Shown here: one piece after another, positions 58,201 to 64,000 of the stretch | Position numbering within the stretch: the first letter of the stretch is position 1 | Layout of the letters: each line of letters opens with the position of its first letter | Source: Heterodera schachtii | Lineage: Eukaryota; Nematoda; Chromadorea; Rhabditida; Heteroderidae | Direction: 5' to 3' | NCBI GenBank assembly: GCA_023374025.1 | Contig: SIJG01000083.1 | Location: 213,709 to 277,708, forward strand | DNA: 64,000 nt | Made by a program: the position numbers and the translations under genes | Notes under the pieces: generated by a model | Told to the model about the DNA's origin: nothing | The model's database searches: none | The model's input: only the letters and a program-made list of their open reading frames with translations

Positions 58201-58440
58201 AGCCAACCCAAAAATCGTAAAACGAGTTTTATGTCGGGATGATAAAAGAAATTTAAAAGTCATTTTTTAAATCCGTCCCACGCCCCATGATAATTGACAC
58301 CAAATACGGTATCTGTGATTACAGTAGGGTCTTTGAATTGTTTACCGGGCGCATGCGAGGCCACACGCACCCGCGCCGACAATGGCACATCTTTTGGAAG
58401 GGGTCGAAGCTGTTGGTTCAACAGCTGATGCTGGGCTCAT
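55261..58440 (-). CDS. Flavin-containing monooxygenase
   Basis: FMOs use FAD and NADPH to oxygenate nitrogen or sulfur in small molecules, bound to the ER membrane. Exon 1 (58440-58346) has the FAD motif CAIVGAGACGLACAR. Exon 2 (58158-58061) gives FRPVVIERRQNLGGLWRYTD. Then come NSSKELTAFSDFPPDSQLPN, the FMO signature region FHCVLVAIGHH near 57670, the NADPH motif VNVVVGASDSAADMA near 57460, RRGFWVLRKCAEKGLPVDSV near 56880, the exon with VKPDIGHFTENG joined to VDNVLLGTGYRFDFTL, then VAEMQARLFFAVQCGQCKLP near 56060, GYMDELAALVGC near 55600, and RLGGPHRWAGAEQAVLNVPE. The end has a hydrophobic anchor (MALTMLIMLITAIFIVPIAF). A MITE relative sits in one intron. Exon limits between 57.8 and 55.7 kb are approximate. 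Confidence 0.88.
57091..57331. mobile_element. Diverged relative of the 21.4-kb MITE, in an FMO intron
   Basis: The ends read GTAGTGTTGTTCCCCGA and, reversed, AGAGTTACTCCCCAA, which match the 21.4-kb element's ends with changes. The inside repeats CCGACATTTT and CCGAAATTTTTGGGTCTAT words. The direct repeat AATCTGAG occurs at 57083-57090 and 57332-57339. A poly-C run lies near 57268. Confidence 0.75.
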
Positions 58441-59256
58441 TTGGGCGTTAAAAAAATTAAAGTTAAAAAAAAACTAAAATTATAAATAATATTTTTAAGT
58501 GCCCGGGATTCCCGAGTTTTTCTCCACCGATTTCGACACATTCCAATTCCCTTTCCCGAGAAATTTTGGCCTCAATTATCATTACAATTAAAATTATCAA
58601 AAAATGGGAGTCATTAAATTATGTTGGAACTTTGAGTGTTAAATTATCGATTAATTAAAGGTAATTAAATTAATGAATGATAACGGAGAGAAAACGGACA
58701 ATTAAAATGAGCAGAGAAATAAATTAAACAAAGTAAAAAATAATCATTTTCATACATATTCAATATAAACTTTTGTGCTGGTAATTGATAAGCCAAATAC
58801 AAATAAATTGCATACTGTCCAACAAGGAGTAAGACCAATTGTAAGAAATTCAATTTGAAAACAAAACGCCAAATAATTCCAAAGGGAAGAGAAAGAAAAA
58901 CATTTAAATGAAGTGGGAGCACAGAGAAAAAGCCAAAAAAGCGTAGGCGGCCAGACGCGAACGGAGAAAAATTCATTTTCTGTATGGTTTCTCTTCTTTT
59001 TTTTTCCACAAGTACAGGTCACAGACTAAACAAATTCCGCCGCTTGAAAACGAATTGATTCAATTCCTTTCTTTCTTCCAATTTTCACTTTTTAAGCGTT
59101 CTTTATAACTAAAAATCATTTTTAATTCCTTTGTTAAAATTTTTAATTTTAATTTTTGCATTTTGTTTATTCATTTTTCCCTCTTTTTTTCTTTCAGTTT
59201 CCGCCTTAATTTGCCCCAAATAATTTGTTATTTCTCTCTGCTGACCAAAAACAATA
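58441..59256. other. Divergent promoter region, FMO / phosphate carrier
   Basis: AT-rich. A short GC patch at 58500-58560 (gggattcccgag and similar) resembles the dispersed repeat. A pyrimidine-rich acceptor ending at about 59198 (tttttctttcag) precedes the carrier's first start and fits trans-splicing. No gene is called. Confidence 0.45.
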
Positions 59257-62018
59257 ATGGTGGGCATCACAGAGCTGGCTGAAGCGACCAAAAAGGCGTT
59301 TGGCGCCGGGCCACTGATTGCTGCTAACTGTGCGACAGCAGAGAATGGTGCGTTTGGCGGATGTCGGAAATGGCATTAATCGGACGACCGATTGATTGTC
59401 CAATTATTCCATCATTTTCCCACTTTTCTGAGTTCTGTTGGTTGTTAATCCTCCATTTCTGCTCCTCATCCATCCCTTTTCTTTCCTTCTCTCCGTTTTT
59501 TGTTTTGTTTGACATTCTCATCTCGTCACCACCACCACCACTGATTTTCCACGTGGCAAAAGCGCACACAATGAGAAATGAGTTTTAAATGTGAAAATCA
59601 CGGCGTTTTTTGGTTGTTTCCTCGTGAAAGTGTACCTGACAAAAATTACCGAATTCATTTATTTTTCTGATTGAAATTCAGAAATTTACCCATTCCCTCC
59701 TCACAAATTTTCAAAAATTCTCATGACCTCCGAAACGGCAGAGAAGAAGAACCCAATTGTTGTTGTGCGTTCGCGTCGCAAAAGTGGCGACCAAAACCGT
59801 TACGGAGTTGTGGTGGTGGTGGTCTCCTGGGTGTATTTGTACTTCTCCGTTGTGCCCACCCTTTACGATGGGCTAAAGGATTTCCTTTGGCTTAGCACCG
59901 CTCGGCTCGTCACTGAGTTGGTCGCCAGTACAATTGCCCCGGCATTATTGGGTACTTTGAATGGGTGGTCCAAACAATTCATTTTGTGTATCATTCGATT
60001 TATACAAAAATAAAATCGAACCACTTTTCCAGCAAAGAACGGCAATGAAGTGGAGTTTGGCTCCATGAAGTTCTACGGCTTGTGCGGCCTTGGCGGAATT
60101 CTCTCTTGCGGTATCACTCACACCGCCATCGTCCCGTTGGATTTGATCAAGTGTCGGATTCAGGTATTTATCCCCTGTTCCATTTTGAATTGAGATGGAC
60201 ATGGATTTTGCATTGCGTTTAGGTCGACCCTGCCAAATACAAAGGGATCATCGGCGGCTTCAAAGTCACTCTCCATGAGGAGGGCGTCCGCGGCTTGGCC
60301 AAAGGCTGGGCACCCACCGCCATTGGCTACTCAATGCAGGGCCTTGGCAAATTCGGACTGTACGAAATGTTCAAGAATGTATACGCTGACATGATTGGCG
60401 AGGTTTGTTTTTGGTCATGGCTATTAAATGGACAATACTGCTCAGGATTGTGGGCCCCATTTTTAGCAACGAAACTTTGCATGTCCGCCAATCAATCCTT
60501 TACTATGATCTCAAATTAGTTAAATGCTATAAATTTTTCCAAATCATGTTACAAATTTAAGTACATCCATCTTATTCGATCGAGCCAAAAGTTGAGAAAT
60601 ATAAGTTCAAATTAGCATTTGAATTTCAAATGGGTTTTTTAGAGAGCGACTACGGGTCGGATTTGTATACGGGTTTTTGCGGACCCGTAGTCCGTATTTT
60701 TTTTTGGGCCGGTACGGACTTATACGGGTTCGGACTTTATGGGGTTTTTAGTCCGTATAGATGCCTAGTCCATCGCCCTGATTCCGCTGTAAATTCCATT
60801 TTTCCAGGAATGGGCTTACAGCTACCGTACTTATTTGTACTTGGCCGCCTCGGCCAGCGCGGAGTTCTTTGCCGACATGATGCTGGCGCCGATGGAGGCC
60901 ACCAAAGTGCGCATCCAAACATCGCCCGGAGCGCCGCCAACATTGCGAGGCTGTGCACCGTTCATTTACCGGACCGAGGGACTGATGGGCTTCTACAAGG
61001 GACTGCCGCCGTTGTGGATGCGCCAAATTCCGTACACAATGTAAGCCTTCACTTTATTTTAAAGAGTCCGAATGTAAAAAAAAAACAAGAATTAGGGTCG
61101 AAAAGGGGCCGGAATGGGATTCCCGCGTTTAAGTTTTTTTTCGACAGACTTCCGCTTTCCGGTCTTTCCCCTCAAAATACCCGGACATGGTCCGAGTAAA
61201 AACCCCTGTCCCCATATTGGTTCTATTGTTGTATTTTCTTCCTTCGCTGTGCCTCGACTCATTTTTTGATTAGTTTTCTAAATTTTCAACCCATTTGATT
61301 TCTTGATTCCCTTATTATTCAGGATGAAATTTGCCTGCTTCGAGCGCACCGTTGAACTGCTCTACAAACACGTGGTTCCCAAGCCAAGAGCCGAATGCAC
61401 AAAGCCTGAACAGTTGGTGGTCACATTCATCGCCGGATACATTGCGGGTGGGTGGAGAAGGGGACATATTTATTAACACAATTAGTGGAAAGAATTGATT
61501 GAATGTTTAACTTTTCAAAAATTGGTTGTTATTTCCAGGCGTTTTCTGTGCGATCGTTTCTCATCCAGCCGACACACTTGTCTCCCAGCTTAACAAGGAC
61601 GCGAGTGCAGACGCAATGGGCATTCTGAAGAAGCTCGGCCCGCTTGGTAATTTAAATTTACACTTGCCAATAAACATATAATGCCTGTTACCGTGTTCAT
61701 AAATATCTAATTGGTCGGCCAAAACCGAATTCCGCATTGGCCCTAATTTCATTCATTTTTTGTCATCAGAACTCGAAATAATCTTACAAATTTGCCTTTT
61801 CAGGTGTCTGGGGTGGACTTTTTCCTCGTATCATTATGATCGGCACTCTCACCGCTCTTCAATGGTCTGTCTATAATTAATCAAATGATGTAAATTTTCT
61901 TATTTTCCCTCCGTCTTTCAGGTTCATCTACGACTTTGTCAAAGTGTCACTGAACATACCGCGCCCGCCTCCACCCGAAATGCCCGCCTCGCTGAAGGAG
62001 AAATTGAAGGCGCAATAG
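59257..62018 (+). CDS. SLC25A3: Mitochondrial phosphate carrier (SLC25A3)
   Basis: Imports phosphate with protons across the inner mitochondrial membrane for ATP synthesis. Exons 59257-59347, 60033-60163, 60223-60402, 60808-61040, 61323-61447, 61539-61646, 61804-61864 and 61922-62018 give 341 residues. Three carrier repeats show PLDLIKCR, PMEATKVR and HPADTLVSQL. Other diagnostic parts are FYGLCGLGGILSCGITHTA, GLAKGWAPTAIGYSMQGLGK, FYKGLPPLWMRQIPYTMMKF and GTLTALQWFIYDFVKV. The tail PPPPEMPASLKEKL is typical. A second first exon at 59723-59951 splices in the same phase. Intron 3 holds a GC-rich inverted repeat. PIGQ starts 295 bases downstream. Confidence 0.97.
59723..59951 (+). CDS. Alternative first exon of the phosphate carrier
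   Basis: This opens with MTSETAEKKNPIVVVRSRRK and contains a hydrophobic segment (YGVVVVVVSWVYLYF). It ends at GCATTATTG-G before gtactt, phase 1, which joins exon 2 at 60033 in frame and gives 387 residues. A pyrimidine-AG at about 59680 could take a spliced leader. Lying between exon 1A and exon 2, it fits an alternative promoter or trans-splice start. Read on its own without splicing it would be a 96-residue frame. Confidence 0.6.
60640..60785. repeat. GC-rich inverted repeat in carrier intron 3
   Basis: Words tacgggt, gcggacccgtagtccgta, gtacggacttatacgggttc and agtccgtat occur in both orientations and would fold into imperfect hairpins. The sequence is unlike the surrounding AT-rich intron. 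No target duplication was found. Confidence 0.6.
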
Positions 62019-62313
62019 GCAGAAAAAAGGGGAAAGGCATTTGGTGGCAATGATTTTTATTATAGGAGAGAGAAGGGGTATAAATATATGGAAAAAGAAA
62101 CATTAATCATTTGACCTGCCTATTGTTTGTTCTCATTTGTTAGTTTGACCGGTCGTCCTCTGTTTGTTCTTCATTTCTAGTGCATCATAAATTGGTTTAC
62201 TTTTCCATTGCGCAATTGTTTTTTAATTATTTATTTTTAATAAGTGTTTGATTCAATTTCGGCATTTCCTTTATTTTTCCTTTCATAAATTCCTCTCCAT
62301 CTTTTTGCCATGA

Positions 62314-63771
62314 ATGAGTGCCATTCACCAGTTTTTGGCATGGAGTGCACTTTGTGCCGAGTTAACCTTCAAATTTGAAAATTTGCGCAGGTTCGTCCTT
62401 AATTAAGATCATTAGTTTAATTAATTTGTCGGTCGTTTAAATTGCATTTTTCGTGCATTAATTGCCTTGGTTTTGAATTTATTCTGTCCAGGCTCCCCTA
62501 TTTGGTCGTCGATTCGCTGTTTGGACTGATCATTTTAACTTTTGTCACTTCCCAATGGCCAAACATTTCCACCAAATTTTGGGCCGCAATTCATTTGTAC
62601 ATCGAACAGTTGGAAACGGTCAGAAAATTTTTGATAAAGCTTAGACCCAAGTAGGCCTAGCCTAAGCCAATGTGTGAGTTGCCATGATACCCACAAAACC
62701 AATGAACTATTAAAATAATGGCATTTTCCCTCTTTCCAATGCTTTTTTGTCGGATTGTTTCGTTTCCTTTTCCCTCAGCTGATCACTTGGCTGACCAACA
62801 ACCCCGCGGGGCTGAAACTGAACGACGCGCTCAACACGTTTCTGGCCAACTTTTTCTTCTACCATATCCATTTGTGGAAAAGTATAAATGCGTCACTTTT
62901 GCCCAAAAATTGACATTTTGTTTTTCATTTTCCAAATGTTTTTTAGCTTATGTCACCGTTTTTGAACACTCATTGACTAATTGGTTGCTAATTGTCGCCT
63001 TCGGCGCATTGGGTAAAACCATTTTAATGTTTTGCTAAACAATAAATTTTTTCCATTTGAAAGGCTTTTCGGTGCTCGTCGCTTTTCTGTCCGACTTTCT
63101 TCGCGTGCTCACCGTGCACATTTTCTGCTTCCACATTTACACGCACAGGTCAAATTTTTCTAGTGAGCACATTCCGCCGGGAATTCTTGGCCCAATGTTT
63201 TGGCCTACAATTAATGGACATAAAACTGGAAATTTTGTCACCAAATTTTTTCTTGGAATTGATTGGGTTCGTTTTTCCACCCCAAATGGCAGGGCCCAGC
63301 CAAACAGTTCAGTTTTGGTGGATGGTCGAGAGCGACCGACCTCCTTGGGTTACCTTTTTTTTCCAATCCATGTTCATCCTTTAATTTGGTATCCCGTTTT
63401 TCCATTCCAAATTCCTCCTCTTCCCAATTTTTCTCAATTGTCAGATTGGCCAAGGTCTCCTGCACCGCCTTTATGGGCCTCGGCCGCGCCTTTCGCAGCA
63501 AAAAATGGAATCCGTTGAGACGGCGCGTGGACAGCGTCCGTTTGGATGTGCGTCAGCTGTTCATCGCCACCCTGGCAATGATCATTCTGCTGTTCCTTCT
63601 GCCCACCATCATCGTTTACTTCGTCGTGTTCGGCACAGTGAGTAAATAAATGATGGAAATTTGAAAATTGCCAACAAATTCATTTTGCAGCTTTGGCTGT
63701 TCGTCGATTCCGTCTGCCGATTGTTAAGGCATTTGGCGCGGACAATTCGTCAAACACTGATAAAATTGTGA
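62314..63771 (+). CDS. PIGQ: GPI-GlcNAc transferase subunit Q (PIGQ/Gpi1), short form
   Basis: A membrane subunit of the ER complex that makes GlcNAc-phosphatidylinositol, the first step of GPI-anchor synthesis. Exons 62314-62390, 62492-62618, 62779-62881, 62947-63012, 63064-63148, 63445-63637 and 63691-63771 give 243 residues, all GT-AG. The Gpi1 core is clear: LITWLTNNPAGLKLNDALNT, FFFYHIHLW, LLSDFL-like FLSDFLRVLTVHIFCFHIYT, FRSKKWNPLRRRVDSV, DVRQLFIATL and LLFLLPTIIVYFVVFG. It lacks the long N-terminal part of vertebrate PIGQ, and only about 300 bases separate it from the carrier gene, so there is little room for more 5' exons. Confidence 0.9.
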
Positions 63772-64000
63772 ACAATAGCAAATTGTTTGTCCACATTATG
63801 TAAATCGGAATAAATATTACCTAAATAAATATTTATTTTGTGGATTTGAACCGTTCTACAAAAATAAATTTTAAAAAGGCCAAATTTAAATTTTCTTCGC
63901 TTCGTCCGAAAAATCAATTTAATTTGCCTTGAAATGGCAGTGATTTTCGAGACTTTGGATAACAATTATTAAAAAAATTTAAAGTGTCAAAACACAGAGA
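63772..64000. other. Right edge, 3' flank of PIGQ
   Basis: AATAAA motifs at about 63810 and 63825 probably serve PIGQ. The rest is AT-rich with no supported gene. Confidence 0.4.

Noticed and set aside
63057..63518. 153-codon plus-strand frame in PIGQ
   Set aside because: It is exon 5 read through the intron at 63149-63444; the conserved Gpi1 sequence resumes only after splicing, in another frame.

Overview
The window is nuclear DNA of an animal with short introns and a high gene density, read here as a nematode and most probably a plant-parasitic tylenchid of the cyst-nematode type (Heterodera or Globodera). The grounds are an AT-rich non-coding background with GC-richer exons, introns often of 40 to 300 bases, pyrimidine-AG sites just upstream of many start codons as expected for spliced-leader trans-splicing, a divergent DEG/ENaC channel, and several GC-AG introns. 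The species is inference; no search was possible. Gene models were built by hand from splice signals, reading phase and recognised protein families. Eight models (PHF5A, RPL17, NPRL3, PDCL, HSCB, SPT4, PGP, G3BP) and both SLC25A3 forms sum to whole numbers of codons.

Layout. 1-3.3 kb: repeats and one weak Q/A-rich ORF. 3.3-8.3 kb (+): DEG/ENaC-like channel with a tRNA-like gene in an intron. 8.9-10.9 kb (+): PHF5A then RPL17, spaced like an operon. 11.1-16.7 kb (-): PDCL then NPRL3. 16.9-21.7 kb: a transposon island with three different terminal-inverted-repeat elements, each flanked by 9-11 base direct repeats; one is 1.6 kb, has ends made of a minisatellite and carries coding-like sequence. 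21.9-30.4 kb (-): G3BP/rasputin then CHTF18. 31.0-36.5 kb (+): HSCB then ARIH2, with two tRNA-Phe genes facing each other inside an ARIH2 intron. 36.8-40.6 kb (-): PGP, two tRNAs and SPT4. 41.7-44.7 kb (-): FRMD8. 45.4-51.2 kb (-): a tailless/NR2E1 nuclear receptor with tRNA-Thr in an intron. 51.2-55.3 kb: GC-tract-rich sequence with one doubtful small gene. 55.3-58.4 kb (-): flavin monooxygenase. 59.3-62.0 kb (+): mitochondrial phosphate carrier with two alternative first exons. 62.3-63.8 kb (+): a short PIGQ.

Most identified genes are housekeeping: splicing (PHF5A), translation (RPL17), transcription elongation (SPT4), sister-chromatid cohesion and replication (CHTF18), nutrient sensing (NPRL3), Fe-S cluster assembly (HSCB), mitochondrial phosphate import (SLC25A3), GPI anchors (PIGQ), ubiquitin ligation (ARIH2). 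Close same-strand pairs suggest polycistronic units. The most unusual content is the transposon island, a CHTF18 with eroded ATPase motifs, the alternative first exons of the phosphate carrier, and a cluster of GC-AG introns.
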